Source: Oscillospiraceae bacterium | Lineage (GTDB): Bacteria > Bacillota > Clostridia > Oscillospirales > Oscillospiraceae | DNA: 36,805 nucleotides | Direction: 5' to 3' | NCBI GenBank assembly: GCA_902783035.1 | Contig: CACZPK010000089.1 | Coordinates: 1 to 36,805, forward strand | Part shown: one piece after another, positions 25,323 through 34,274 of the stretch | Numbering within the stretch: position 1 is the first letter of the stretch | Layout of the letters: every line of letters begins with the position of its first letter | Position numbers and translations under genes: made by a program | The notes under the pieces: generated by a model | Told to the model about the DNA's origin: nothing | Database searches by the model: none | The model's input: the letters and a program-made list of their open reading frames with translations, nothing else

Positions 25323-25358
25323 AAAAAGAGGAACGGTCTATTGACCGTTCCTCTTTTT
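25323..25358. terminator. bidirectional terminator overlapping the ruvX 3' end
   Basis: AAAAAGAGGAACGGTC and its complement form a 16-bp stem with a four-base loop, T-rich on both outer sides. It ends the csaB operon on the plus strand. The ruvX stop codon (25338-25340) lies inside it, so the last ruvX codons are part of the hairpin. Confidence 0.93.
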
Positions 25359-25760
25359 ATAAGTGAGGTAACCCTCCAGCATCAATGAAGCGGCGACCGC
25401 GTCCACGGTTTTCTTCCGCTCCTTTGCCCGCTTGCCGTTGGTGGCGAGGATGTTGTGTGCGTCGATGGTCGTCCGCCGTTCGTCCCAGAGTGTGACCGGC
25501 AGTCCCGTTGCTTCACGCAGCTGTGCGGCAAAGCCCTCTGCCTTCTCCGCACGTGGGCCGCGCGAGCCGTCCATATTGATCGGATGGCCCAGCACAAGCT
25601 CTGCGACGCCGTGTTCCGCGATCAGCTTTTGCAGCTGCTCGATCACGACTTCCGGTCGGTAGGCGGTGATGACGGTGGAAAAGCCGCAGAGTGTCCATGT
25701 CGGGTCGGAGACGGCAACGCCGGTGTGGGCGTCGCCATAGTCGATTGCCATGATCTTCAC
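25338..25760 (-). CDS. ruvX: RuvX/YqgF Holliday junction resolvase-like nuclease (140 aa)
   Basis: This is an RNase H-fold protein of the essential YqgF family, implicated in pre-16S rRNA processing and Holliday junction resolution. The opening MAIDYGDAHTGVAVSDP carries the first catalytic Asp, LVLGHPINMDGSRGPRA the middle motif, and LWDERRTT and KKTVDAVAASLMLEGYL the last acidic residues. GTG at 25760 follows GGAGGG by six bases and overlaps the ftsK TGA (GTGA), so it is coupled to ftsK. The length is normal. Confidence 0.95.
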   Translation of the reverse strand: MKIMAIDYGDAHTGVAVSDPTWTLCGFSTVITAYRPEVVIEQLQKLIAEHGVAELVLGHPINMDGSRGPRAEKAEGFAAQLREATGLPVTLWDERRTTIDAHNILATNGKRAKERKKTVDAVAASLMLEGYLTYKKRNGQ

Positions 25761-28390
25761 GCTTCACCCTCCGTTTCCCCTTCGGCGGGAGCCGCTTCGG
25801 GCGCGTTCTGTCCCTTCATCTTGAGTTCCTCCCACTGTGCGGGAGTGATGAGGAGCTGGCGGGGCTTGGACCCCTCAAAGGGGCCGACGATGCCGCGTTC
25901 TTCCATCTGATCGACGATGCGCGCGGCACGGGAATAACCCAGCTTTAAGCGCCGCTGCAACATGGAGGTGGATGCCTGTCCCGTTTCCATGACAACTTCG
26001 ATGGCGGCATTGAGCATTTCGTCGGCGTCGTCGGCAGGCGACTCGTCCGCACCGGCGGAGGCGCCGCCCTTGCTGCCGCGTTCCTTTTCCGCAACATTCT
26101 GCTCGATCTTGTCGATGACTTCCTTGTCGTAGCTCGCTTCGCCGTTTTCCTTGACAAAGCCGACCACACGCTCGATCTCCTCCGGAGAGATGAAACAGCC
26201 CTGTACGCGCTTGGGCTTGCCCACGCCCAGCGGGGCGTAGAGCATATCGCCTTTGCCGACCAGCTTTTCAGCGCCCATATCGTCCAAGATAATGCGGGAT
26301 TCCAGACTGGAGGCGACCGCAAAGGCGATGCGGCTGGGAATGTTTGCTTTCATGAGGCCGGTGATGACGTCGGCACGGGGACTTTGCGTTGCGATGACGA
26401 GGTGCATACCCGCCGCACGCCCCATCTGCGCCACACGGCAGATGGATTCCTCGACTTCCTTTGCCGCGACAAGCATCAGATCCGCCAGCTCGTCGATGAC
26501 GACGACGACGGTGGGATACTTCCGCAGCTCCGGATCGGTGGCTGCCAGCGCGTTGTAGGACGCGAGATCCTTAACGCCGTGGTTGGAGAAGATCTGATAG
26601 CGCTTCATCATCTCATACACAGCCCATTGCAGGGCACCGGCCGCCTTTTTCGGGTCGGTGACGACGGGGATGAGCAGGTGCGGGATGCCGTTGTACGGCG
26701 CAAGCTCCACCATCTTCGGGTCCACCATGATGAAGCGGACTTCCTCCGGAGTAGACTTATAGAGCATGGAGACGATAAGAGAATTGGTGCAGACCGATTT
26801 GCCGGAGCCTGTGGTGCCGGCGATGAGAACGTGCGGGAATTTCGATATGTCGCCGACGATGTTGCTGCCGCTGATGTCCTTGCCGACGGAGAAGGCGACG
26901 CTGGACTTGTGCTCGCGGAACTCGCGGGAGCCGAGCACATCGCGGATATGCACCGGGGTGACATGCTTGTTCGGCACTTCGATGCCGACAACGGAGATCT
27001 TGTCCGGGATCGGCGCAATGCGTACGCCCGTTGCGCCCAGCGCGAGGGCGATGTCGTCCTGCAGGTTGGTGATCTTGGAGAGCTTAACGCCCTGCTCCAA
27101 CGTGAATTCATAGCGGGTGACGCTGGGACCGCGCACAACATCTCCGGCGGAGGCGTCGACGCCGAAACTTTTAAGCGTCTCGGCGAGGCGGCGGGAGTTG
27201 TTGCGCAGCTCCGCGCCGGCGGCCTCGGCGTTGCCCACACTGCCCTCGGTCAAAAGGGAAATGGGGGGATAGCGGTACTCCGGCGCTTCGCCCTCTGCTG
27301 CCTCGATCTCGGCGGTGACCTCTGCGGTTGCCTGTTGAACGTCGCTGTTTGAGAGCTTACCGCCCTTGGGTTCCGTAACCGTTTCCGCGGCAGGCTGTGC
27401 GGGGCGCGGCGGCTCGATGGGATCGAGCTTCGGTGCGGGTGCGGACACAGGCGCGGCGGGCGCGGGCGTGACCGGTGCAGATACGGAAACGGCGGGAGCC
27501 GAAGAAGGCTCGGCGGGCGGGTTGGAGGCAATGACGATATGCGGCTCGGTGCTTTGCGCGGCCGGTTCCCGGGATGCGTCGTCCTGCATCAGCACCTGAT
27601 CCGGCGTACGGATATGATCTGCCTTTTTGGTGAAGAAACCGATTTTCGAGGGTTTCGGTATTTCGGGCGGAGGCGCCTGCACGGCAGGCGTGTCGTCGAG
27701 CGGAATGTCGATGCTGGGCTTGGCCTTTGCAAATTTGGCGGGACGCGCGGGAACCTTCTGCTGTTCCGGTTCCTCCTCCGGTTCGTCGTAGGGGACGGGT
27801 TCGTAATTGCGCATCGCGTCGATGATGGATGCAGGGGTGAGCCGCAGCGCCGCCATCAGGCACACGACGAGGGAGAGGACGAAGACGATCATCGTCGCCA
27901 CTTTGCCCAATACCGCGTGAAAACCAACCGCCAGCGCACCGGAGAGCGCGCCGCCGGAGGAGAGGGCGAGACCGGATTGCCACAACGCCTTGAGCAGTCC
28001 CGTGGAATCGGGGGCGGCGTCCATGCCCGTAACATGGACCAGCGCGCCTGCGAGGACGGGCAGCAGCAGCGCGCAGATGAGGTGGGACATTACGCTGCGC
28101 CCGCGGTGCAGCAACAGAATCCATGCCGCAAGCAGCAGCGCGGGCACCGAACAGTACCAGCCGTATCCGAGCAGACCGCAGCAAAGCTCACGCAGCCGGT
28201 CGATGAGCCAGGCGCCGCGCTGAAAGTAGCCAACGCCCAGAAACAGTGCCAGCAGCAGGCATATCACGCCGCCTACTTCGCGGCGGATGGGTTTCTTTTT
28301 CGGCGCCGCCTTGCGTTTGCCACCGCGCGGCGAACCGGAACGGCTGCCCGAGGCGGAGGAGCGGGTCGATTTCTTCTGTGAAGCTGCCAT
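25757..28390 (-). CDS. ftsK: FtsK/SpoIIIE DNA translocase (877 aa)
   Basis: This membrane-anchored motor moves chromosomal DNA through the septum in division or sporulation. A basic N terminus (KKSTRSSASGSRSG...) precedes about four membrane helices (residues 40-200), then a Pro/Ala/Glu-rich linker to about 390. The motor has alpha/beta domains (SVTRYEFTLEQGVKLSKI), Walker A AGTTGSGKSV near 522, and VVVVIDELADLM. The C-terminal gamma winged helix (TSMLQRRLKLGYSRAARIVDQMEERGIVGP) is the DNA-orienting domain. ATG at 28390 is chosen; AAGGAG lies 12 bases upstream, a long spacer. TTG at 28414 would overlap uppP. FtsK versus SpoIIIE cannot be settled. Confidence 0.95.
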   Translation of the reverse strand: MAASQKKSTRSSASGSRSGSPRGGKRKAAPKKKPIRREVGGVICLLLALFLGVGYFQRGAWLIDRLRELCCGLLGYGWYCSVPALLLAAWILLLHRGRSVMSHLICALLLPVLAGALVHVTGMDAAPDSTGLLKALWQSGLALSSGGALSGALAVGFHAVLGKVATMIVFVLSLVVCLMAALRLTPASIIDAMRNYEPVPYDEPEEEPEQQKVPARPAKFAKAKPSIDIPLDDTPAVQAPPPEIPKPSKIGFFTKKADHIRTPDQVLMQDDASREPAAQSTEPHIVIASNPPAEPSSAPAVSVSAPVTPAPAAPVSAPAPKLDPIEPPRPAQPAAETVTEPKGGKLSNSDVQQATAEVTAEIEAAEGEAPEYRYPPISLLTEGSVGNAEAAGAELRNNSRRLAETLKSFGVDASAGDVVRGPSVTRYEFTLEQGVKLSKITNLQDDIALALGATGVRIAPIPDKISVVGIEVPNKHVTPVHIRDVLGSREFREHKSSVAFSVGKDISGSNIVGDISKFPHVLIAGTTGSGKSVCTNSLIVSMLYKSTPEEVRFIMVDPKMVELAPYNGIPHLLIPVVTDPKKAAGALQWAVYEMMKRYQIFSNHGVKDLASYNALAATDPELRKYPTVVVVIDELADLMLVAAKEVEESICRVAQMGRAAGMHLVIATQSPRADVITGLMKANIPSRIAFAVASSLESRIILDDMGAEKLVGKGDMLYAPLGVGKPKRVQGCFISPEEIERVVGFVKENGEASYDKEVIDKIEQNVAEKERGSKGGASAGADESPADDADEMLNAAIEVVMETGQASTSMLQRRLKLGYSRAARIVDQMEERGIVGPFEGSKPRQLLITPAQWEELKMKGQNAPEAAPAEGETEGEA

Positions 28391-28406
28391 AGAGTTTTCT
28401 TTCTCC

Positions 28407-29240
28407 TTATCCAACGATGGTGAATACCAGCACCAGCGCGCCCACTGCCCAGCAGTAGTACGCGAAGACGCCGAAGTGTCCCTTGTCCGCGATATAGCGC
28501 AGCAGGCGGATGCAGCCGTAGCCCACCGCCGCTGCCACGATCACGCCTGCGAGGTAGATGGGCACGTCACTCCAGAGAATGCCCGCCTCCAGCGCGTCCT
28601 TGAGCGAAAGCAGATTGGCGCCCACGATCGCGGGGATCGACATGAGGAACGAATAGCGTACGGCAAAAGGCCGTGTAAAGCCCAGAAAACACCCCGTCGA
28701 AATGGTTGTGCCGGAGCGGGAAATGCCGGGGCAGGTTGCCAGCGCCTGTGCAAGGCCGACGATAAGCACATCGACGAGCGAGGCGCTCGTTTCGCTCTTG
28801 CGGCCCTTGCGTACATGGTCGCACAGCCACAGCAGAACACCCGTTACCAGCAGTGCGCAGCCGATGAACGCCATGTTTTCCGACAGCTTTTCGACCTTGT
28901 CCTTGATGGGCAGAATGAGAAACAGCGGCAGCGTGCCGATGATGATGAGCAGGATCATGCGGCGTGCCGGCGGAACGCGCTCCGGTGTTGTGTGGTGTGC
29001 CAGATCGGATACGCCCCGGAAAAACTCCTGTACGATCGCGCAAATATCGCCCCAGTAGGCGATGAATACCGCGACAAGCGTGCCCAGATGAAGCAGAACG
29101 TCAAAGAATGCGGGAATGTCGGATGCGCCGTCCATGCCGAGCAGATGCTCCGCGATGGCGAGATGGCCGGAACTGGAGATCGGCAGGAACTCCGTCACGC
29201 CTTGAATGACACCGAGCAATATGGAGTGGAGCAGATTCAT
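28407..29240 (-). CDS. uppP: undecaprenyl-diphosphatase UppP/BacA (277 aa)
   Basis: This integral membrane enzyme dephosphorylates undecaprenyl pyrophosphate to recycle the lipid carrier for cell wall and surface polymer synthesis; it also gives bacitracin tolerance. Both catalytic motifs are intact: QGVTEFLPISSSGHL near the N terminus and PGISRSGTTIS in the second half. There are about eight hydrophobic segments. ATG at 29240 follows AAAGGG. It is the first gene of uppP-ftsK-ruvX, 16 bases from ftsK. Confidence 0.96.
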   Translation of the reverse strand: MNLLHSILLGVIQGVTEFLPISSSGHLAIAEHLLGMDGASDIPAFFDVLLHLGTLVAVFIAYWGDICAIVQEFFRGVSDLAHHTTPERVPPARRMILLIIIGTLPLFLILPIKDKVEKLSENMAFIGCALLVTGVLLWLCDHVRKGRKSETSASLVDVLIVGLAQALATCPGISRSGTTISTGCFLGFTRPFAVRYSFLMSIPAIVGANLLSLKDALEAGILWSDVPIYLAGVIVAAAVGYGCIRLLRYIADKGHFGVFAYYCWAVGALVLVFTIVG

Positions 29241-29280
29241 AGCAATAAAGCCCTTTCTGCGTAAAATCTTACAAATAAAC

Positions 29281-29309
29281 AGTATACCATACCGCCGAAA
29301 AAAATACCA
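29281..29309 (-). promoter_or_regulatory. extended -10 promoter of uppP
   Basis: On the minus strand TATACT (29286-29281) is preceded by TGG (an extended -10 TGn element). The -35 candidate TGGTAT 17 bases upstream is poor. Confidence 0.6.
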
Positions 29310-29390
29310 GACTGTATTTTGCGCACAACCGCCGCACCTCGGACACGCTGCCGACATACAATGGCACGAGAGCACAAAGGGGGTGAGACG

Positions 29391-29620
29391 ATGGCCTTTT
29401 CCGACCGGGAGCTTCTCGCGCGGCTGATCGAATGCGAGGCGGGCGGCGAGGGCGAGAGCGGGATGAAAGCCGTGGCGGGCGTCGTCATGAACCGCGTGGA
29501 GGCGGCGGGCGGCGAGTATGCGCGGCTTGGGCAGGGGAGCATCCGCAAGATTATTTTACAGCCGGGACAGTTTGTCTGCGCCAGCGACATGGTGGGCGGC
29601 GTCTACAAGAACATGGGTTG
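29391..29620 (+). pseudogene. cell wall hydrolase (SleB/CwlJ type), cut by an integrative element
   Basis: The first 75 or so codons encode the front half of a small spore-cortex-lytic-like hydrolase: MAFSDRELLARLIECEAGGEGESGM has the expected catalytic glutamate region. VMNRV, then IRKIILQPGQFVCASD follow as in the family. After GGVYKN the match ends abruptly at about 29610-29620. The frame runs on with unrelated residues to a TGA at 29721-29723. The family usually continues with a Tyr/Asn-rich stretch and is about 140 residues, so the second half is missing. ATG at 29391 follows a GGGGGTGAG ribosome binding site. The rest should lie beyond the element's right end, outside the window. Confidence 0.82.
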
Positions 29621-29685
29621 GCAAAGAAGGGTATCGACAGAATACCCCGTAAACCGTAAAAACGGGTTGTTTTCTCATATTGCAT

Positions 29686-31326
29686 TCAGTTTATTGAGCC
29701 GACAAAGCGATAGAATACCTTGATCTCTTGGTGCCTCTTACCGTCGATGACGGCACAAGGCTTGATCTCAATGTGGTCGATCAGCTCGTCAACTGCTTTG
29801 CGGTCAAGCTCCTGCAAATCCGAATATTTTCGGATGAGCGCCGTCCAGTCTTGGATAGCAGCAGTTTTTTGCTCAACCTTGCGTGTCTCTGTCAGGAGTG
29901 TATCGAGGCGCTCCGCTTTGGTCAGCCGCTCCTGTTCGGCTTTTTGAATCAGTACCATAAAGCTATCTTGATTGATTGTGCCGCTCAGTTTGTTCTCATA
30001 GAGAGTGGACATTGTGTTTTCCAATTCGTCCAATCGGCGGCGCAGCTGCTTGATTTCCTGATGGACACACTCAAAACGCTTTGTATCGTACTGCGTCTGC
30101 GAGCGCATGAGCTTGTCCAATACCGCGTTTTCGTCCATTGTGATTGCGCTGGCTTGCTCCCGGATCTCCTCCATTACGATTTTCCTGATCGCAAGCTCCG
30201 AGATTCTGTGAGGAGAGCAGGTTGTAAAACCGGAGCGGAAGTTGTTGCCGCAGAAATAATAGACATATTTCTTTTCACTTTTGTATCCTTCGCGCCTCGT
30301 CTGCGTGATCGAGTTCATGGGACCTCCGCAGTCAGCACAGAACATCTTTCCGGTAAACAGCTTCGGCTGCGGACCTCGCCACGGGGCGCTGCGGCGTTTT
30401 GCCCCTTCATTGACACGCTGCACATCCTCCCACAGATCATTGGAAATGATCGCTTCATGTGTGCTTGGTATCCTTATCCACTCGGATTCAGGCTTTTTGA
30501 CGATCGTTCTGTCCTTATAGGAACGGGAGCCGCAGCAATTCATGGTGAGATTCCCTATGTAGACCTCGTTGTGCAGAACAAATTTTACCGTACTCAGCGT
30601 CCAGAAGTCCGAAAAGGGACAGGCCGCTTTGCTGGTCTGCTGATATAGATATGCGCGGGGGCAGAGAACACCATTTTGGTTGAGGGCCGCAGCAATCTTA
30701 ATATAGGATATGCCAGAACGCCGCATCTCAAAAATTCTTTGCACAATGTCGGCGGCATACTCGTCAATCACCAGCTTGTGCGGGTTTTCGTCGCTCTTCC
30801 GGTAGCCGTAGGGCGCGGCGTAAGAGATGAACTGACCGCTTTTCATTTTGCTGAGCATGACTGATTTGATCTTGCTGCTTAAATCACGCAGGTGGTAATC
30901 GTTCATCAAGCTGCGGAAGTGAAGCATATCCGTGTTGTCGTCCTCGCTGTCAAGGCAATCGAGTACGGACACGAATCGAACGCCCATTGCTGGGAATATC
31001 TCGTCTGTGTAGCGTCCGACCTCCACGAAGTCACGTCCCAAGCGGGAGAGGTCTTTGACAAGGATGAGATTGATGACGCCTTTTCTGGCATCCTCCATCA
31101 TCTCCAGAAATCCGGGCCTTTGAAAGTTGCCTCCGCTATATCCGTCGTCAATGTAGGTTTTCGTTTCAATCCATCCATTCAGCATAGTGATCTTGGAAAG
31201 CAGCTCGCGCTGGTTTTCTATGCTGACGGATTCATCGGCGGGGAGATAGTTCTTTGCTTTCGCGTGATTGTTGGCGTCGTCTACACTCAGACGGCAGTAG
31301 ATTCCGACCTTATACAGCGGTTTCAT
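29686..31326 (-). CDS. large serine recombinase 1 (546 aa)
   Basis: This is a site-specific recombinase of the resolvase/invertase-related large serine group that integrates and excises mobile elements. The N-terminal catalytic domain has VGIYCRLS with the nucleophile Ser14, then YIDDGYSGGNFQRPGF and LVKDLSRLGRD. The recombinase domain follows (APYGYRKSDENPHKLVIDE). A zinc ribbon has CADCGGPM and FCGNN...TTCSPHR. Then come a coiled-coil (about 410-470, LRRRLDELENTMSTLY) and a C-terminal domain ending KVFYRFVG. ATG at 31326 overlaps the end of recombinase 2 by 17 bases. It is the gene closest to the element edge. Confidence 0.95.
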   Translation of the reverse strand: MKPLYKVGIYCRLSVDDANNHAKAKNYLPADESVSIENQRELLSKITMLNGWIETKTYIDDGYSGGNFQRPGFLEMMEDARKGVINLILVKDLSRLGRDFVEVGRYTDEIFPAMGVRFVSVLDCLDSEDDNTDMLHFRSLMNDYHLRDLSSKIKSVMLSKMKSGQFISYAAPYGYRKSDENPHKLVIDEYAADIVQRIFEMRRSGISYIKIAAALNQNGVLCPRAYLYQQTSKAACPFSDFWTLSTVKFVLHNEVYIGNLTMNCCGSRSYKDRTIVKKPESEWIRIPSTHEAIISNDLWEDVQRVNEGAKRRSAPWRGPQPKLFTGKMFCADCGGPMNSITQTRREGYKSEKKYVYYFCGNNFRSGFTTCSPHRISELAIRKIVMEEIREQASAITMDENAVLDKLMRSQTQYDTKRFECVHQEIKQLRRRLDELENTMSTLYENKLSGTINQDSFMVLIQKAEQERLTKAERLDTLLTETRKVEQKTAAIQDWTALIRKYSDLQELDRKAVDELIDHIEIKPCAVIDGKRHQEIKVFYRFVGSIN

Positions 31327-32967
31327 GTTGCGCCTCCGCTTTTATAGCCGCATCTACATTGCCGACGTAACGATAGTACACCTTAACGTCACAATAGCGC
31401 AAGGGGCCGTTTCGCACGGATTCTCCAACCTCAATGTGATCTACCAGCTCAAAGAGGATGGTTTCATCCAAATCTGTGATTTCTGTGTAGCGACGGATGA
31501 TTTCTGCCCAACGATCCGCCTCGTTGCGGTTTTCAAGCTGTTTTCTGATCTTTTTTTCAAGCTCAGGAATCATTGAAACCTTTTGCGCGTGTTCAGCCTC
31601 ATACTTTTGCATCAGCGTTTGGAATACCGTTTGCGGTACAATCCCGCCACACTTATCTTCATAGAGGCTTTGCATCAGTTTTTCAAGCTCGGAGATACGA
31701 GCTGTGCTTGCCCTTAGCTCCTGCTCATAAGAAGCGCGGCGACTGTGGTTTTCCTTTTCTTTCAAGCTGCTGATGCGCTCCATCATACGTTCCCGGTCAT
31801 ACGCGACGCAACCGGCTTTCTCACGAATGTCCTGCAAAACAATTTCGCGGAGAGCATTTTCCCGTATTGTGTGGATCGTACAGGCAGCTTTTCCGCTGCG
31901 GGAGTAGTTACCACAGAGAAAGGAACTGTAACGACCGGGTCTGCCATCCTTGTATGTAAAGCGATCTACCCGGTTTACCATTTTGAAACCGCAATCTGCG
32001 CAGACAAGCAGGCCAGTGAAGATGCTCTTGATTCCATCGGAGGTTTCGCGTTTGCGAATATACTTCTTGTCTATGGCGACTACGGTATCCCACACTTCGC
32101 GCGAGATAATCGGTTCATGCGTACCCTCAACCCGAATCCATTCTTCTTTCGGCTTGTCAATCAGCTTATGGGATTTGTAAGAGAGTGTACCTTGCTTTCC
32201 CTGCACCATGTTGCCGATATACACCTCGTTGCGTATAATACCCTGCAAGGTGCTTTCGGACCAGCGATGGTTGGTACGTCGCGGGTCCTTTTTTCCGGTA
32301 CGCTGATAGTAAAGGACGCCGGGAGGCTGGATACCATCTTCGTTGAGCGCAACGGCGATCCGATGGAAGCCCATGCCGGAGGCTCGCAATGCAAAAATAC
32401 GCCTTACGACCGGAGCAGTTTCTTCGTCGATAATAAGATGGTGCTTATTTGCGGGGTCCCGCTTATATCCGTAGGCCGGGGTTGTTCCCATGTACTTCCC
32501 GCTTTCAGCACAGGCTTTTTTCACCGCCTTTACTTTTCTGCTGGTGTCCCGGCAGTAAAACTCATTAAACAGGTTCAAAAAAGACATTACATCGTTGCTT
32601 CCGCTGGGCTTTTCGGTGTCTATTCCATTGTTCAGCGCGATAAAACGACAGCCGATGGATGGAAACAGGTAATCGGTGTATTGTCCAAACTCAATATAGT
32701 TTCTGCCGAAACGGGAAAGGTCCTTAACGATAATTACGTTGATTCGCTTCGCCTTGGCGTCAGCGATCAGACGCTTGACGCCGGGGCGGTCAAAGTTGGC
32801 ACCGGAAAATCCGTCGTCGATATAGGTATCCACTAGATTCCAGCCTCGCTCCCGAACATATCGTTCCAGCAGCATACGCTGGTTTTCGATACTGACGGAT
32901 TCGCCGTCACGCTCGTCGTCATTGCTCAGACGACAGTAGATGCCGACATTGTATGTTTTTTCGGCCA
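31310..32967 (-). CDS. large serine recombinase 2 (552 aa)
   Basis: It has the same architecture as its neighbour but a clearly different sequence. VGIYCRLSNDDERDGES carries the nucleophile Ser15, followed by YIDDGFSGANFDRPG and VKDLSRFGRNYIEFGQYTD. A zinc ribbon has CADCGFKM and LCGNYSRSGKAAC. A coiled-coil and a C-terminal YYRYVGN follow. ATG at 32967 is set by GGGAGG with a 9-base spacer; the open frame extends further upstream but without a ribosome binding site. The two recombinases probably act together, as seen for other elements with paired serine recombinases; that is inference. Confidence 0.95.
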
Positions 32968-33020
32968 TTTGTTTAACCTCCCGACCGTCAGATTCATACC
33001 TTGTGCGGCAGTTAGCTCCC

Positions 33021-33039
33021 ACCGGAAGATACTTCCGGT
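33021..33039. repeat. 8-bp perfect hairpin in the recombinase leader
   Basis: ACCGGAAG-ATA-CTTCCGGT lies between the TnpW-like gene and recombinase 2. It could be a translational control hairpin or a protein site; it has no T tract. Confidence 0.6.
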
Positions 33040-33104
33040 ACGGCAATTCTACAACAGGAGCGTCTGCCGCGCAAGGATGCGGCGCGCCGCGAGGTAAAGG
33101 TTTA

Positions 33105-33272
33105 TCAGCTTGTTTCCTTTGATTCCGCATCCGCCATCGCTCGGCGGATGACAAGCTGCTCCAGCGTCTTTCCCAAGTCTTTTTCACCGGAGAATACGCT
33201 GGTAACGCGATAGATTGTGTTTCCGATCTTTATTTCCTTATAGGATGTGGTCTGCGCGGCCTGTGTTTCCAT
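33105..33272 (-). CDS. TnpW-like small transposon-encoded protein (55 aa)
   Basis: This is a short acidic/basic protein whose core is IKIGNTIYRVTSVFS, followed by a helical tail (KTLEQLVIRRAMADAES). The 'GNT.Y.V...FS' core and placement beside serine recombinases match the TnpW family of Tn4451-type elements, whose role is unclear. The ATG at 33272 follows GGAGG by 10 bases. It ends 137 bases before recombinase 2. Confidence 0.8.
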   Translation of the reverse strand: METQAAQTTSYKEIKIGNTIYRVTSVFSGEKDLGKTLEQLVIRRAMADAESKETS

Positions 33273-33336
33273 CCTTGCACACCTCCATTATGCGCCTTGT
33301 CCTGATAAGGGATTCTATGCGGATGGAGTTGACACC

Positions 33337-33468
33337 ATGCCGCAGAATAAGATGGACCGCGCCGGATGGTTGCGGTATCACTATGCTATGGCGTTACAAT
33401 CCGGCGCGGTTAGTCAGTTTCTTTATATAAAACCGATATTGCAGGCCACTTCTGGCGAAGCCGCATAG
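33337..33468 (+). CDS. possible small protein on the plus strand (43 aa)
   Basis: ATG at 33337 with GGAG (33325-33328) eight bases upstream encodes a compact, plausible protein: MPQNKMDRAGWLRYHYAMAL, then SGAVSQFLYIKPIL. It is the only plausible plus-strand gene in the element and overlaps a candidate minus-strand frame. An 11-bp inverted repeat (33358-33368 with 33399-33409) lies within it. I do not recognise it. Confidence 0.3.
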   Translation: MPQNKMDRAGWLRYHYAMALQSGAVSQFLYIKPILQATSGEAA

Positions 33469-33624
33469 CTCCACGGCGTCGTGCGTAACGTGCGCCGCAG
33501 AGTTCCGTCTCAAGTCTGTGGACGGGCGTGAGCAAGTATCATTATTCCTCGCACCCATCAAGGCGTATCGGATGCCGCTCCGATTATTAAGAGCATACGT
33601 TGATCGCTCGGATAGCTTGTCCAT
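33394..33624 (-). CDS. possible small protein on the minus strand (76 aa)
   Basis: ATG at 33624 follows GGGAGAGGGTG, a fair ribosome binding site, and the frame is co-directional with the recombinase operon. The product is basic with no recognisable motif (MDKLSERSTYALNNRSG...). It overlaps the plus-strand candidate antisense at 33394-33468, so probably only one of the two is real. Confidence 0.3.
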   Translation of the reverse strand: MDKLSERSTYALNNRSGIRYALMGARNNDTCSRPSTDLRRNSAAHVTHDAVELCGFARSGLQYRFYIKKLTNRAGL

Positions 33625-33778
33625 TATCACCCTCTCCCGTCAAGCTACCGTCCCGGCGGCGCGCCCTATTCCGCTCCTGATGCGAGTTCTATACCTGCAA
33701 TACCTTTTATTCAGTTGTCAAGGAACAGGTGAAGTCCTGTGTTATCGTCCTTCACTAAGCGTATTTCAGCGACGGGTT

Positions 33779-34267
33779 TTAGCCCCTCCTTTTGCCCTCC
33801 GGCAAAAATTTCCTAATCTTCGCCTCTGCCGAAGTGATTGACTTGGAAATGCGACGTTGGCCTACGCCCTCTACGTCCGCAATTTTCTGTTCCGTCAAGC
33901 CCCTGATGTGATACATCCAGAGGCGGCGATACTGCTTTTCGGTAAGTAAGCCCTTGACGCGAGTCAGCATATCTGCAGATATACGCCTGCGTTCCTTCTT
34001 GTCGATGCGCTGTACCATCAGGGTCGCCGGGTCAGGCGTGAGCGTGTCCGCCACCTCGTTCATGGAGCACGTATGATGGAGATAAACCTGATCCTGATTG
34101 TCCTCAGCGTGGAGGTCCTGATCGGACCAGCTTTTCCAGCGGTCGAATTCCTCCGGGCTGTCAAAGTCCGCGCGGGTCAGACGTTGAGTTTTGCCGTCCG
34201 CGTCCGTGTAAACAATGGCGTCCGGGTCTTTTTTGTTCAACGCATAGAGCGTTTTGGGATTGAACAT
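33779..34267 (-). CDS. sigma-70 region 4-like regulator of the element (162 aa)
   Basis: The C-terminal third (LLTEKQYRRLWMYHIRGLTEQKIADVEG... IRKFLPEG) is a helix-turn-helix of the sigma region 4 type, found in small regulators of Clostridial conjugative and transposable elements. There is no region 2, so it is not a complete sigma factor. The N-terminal half (MFNPKTLYALNKKDPDAIVY, DFDSPEEFDRWKSWSDQD) is charged and resembles nothing I can name. The ATG at 34267 has GGAGG at 34275-34279. That ribosome binding site is one arm of a perfect 14-bp inverted repeat. It lies upstream of the TnpW/recombinase genes and may control them. Confidence 0.82.
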   Translation of the reverse strand: MFNPKTLYALNKKDPDAIVYTDADGKTQRLTRADFDSPEEFDRWKSWSDQDLHAEDNQDQVYLHHTCSMNEVADTLTPDPATLMVQRIDKKERRRISADMLTRVKGLLTEKQYRRLWMYHIRGLTEQKIADVEGVGQRRISKSITSAEAKIRKFLPEGKRRG

Positions 34268-34274
34268 TTCCGTT

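Noticed and set aside
29641-29666. CCCGT/ACGGG palindrome next to the hydrolase break as the recombinase crossover site
   Set aside because: Too short and of alternative pairings; without the right end of the element the core cannot be told from chance.
33693-33721. TTGACA on the minus strand at 33721-33716 as a promoter of the recombinase operon
   Set aside because: The nearest TATAGA is 22 bases away, outside the usable spacer range, and nothing better is at 17.
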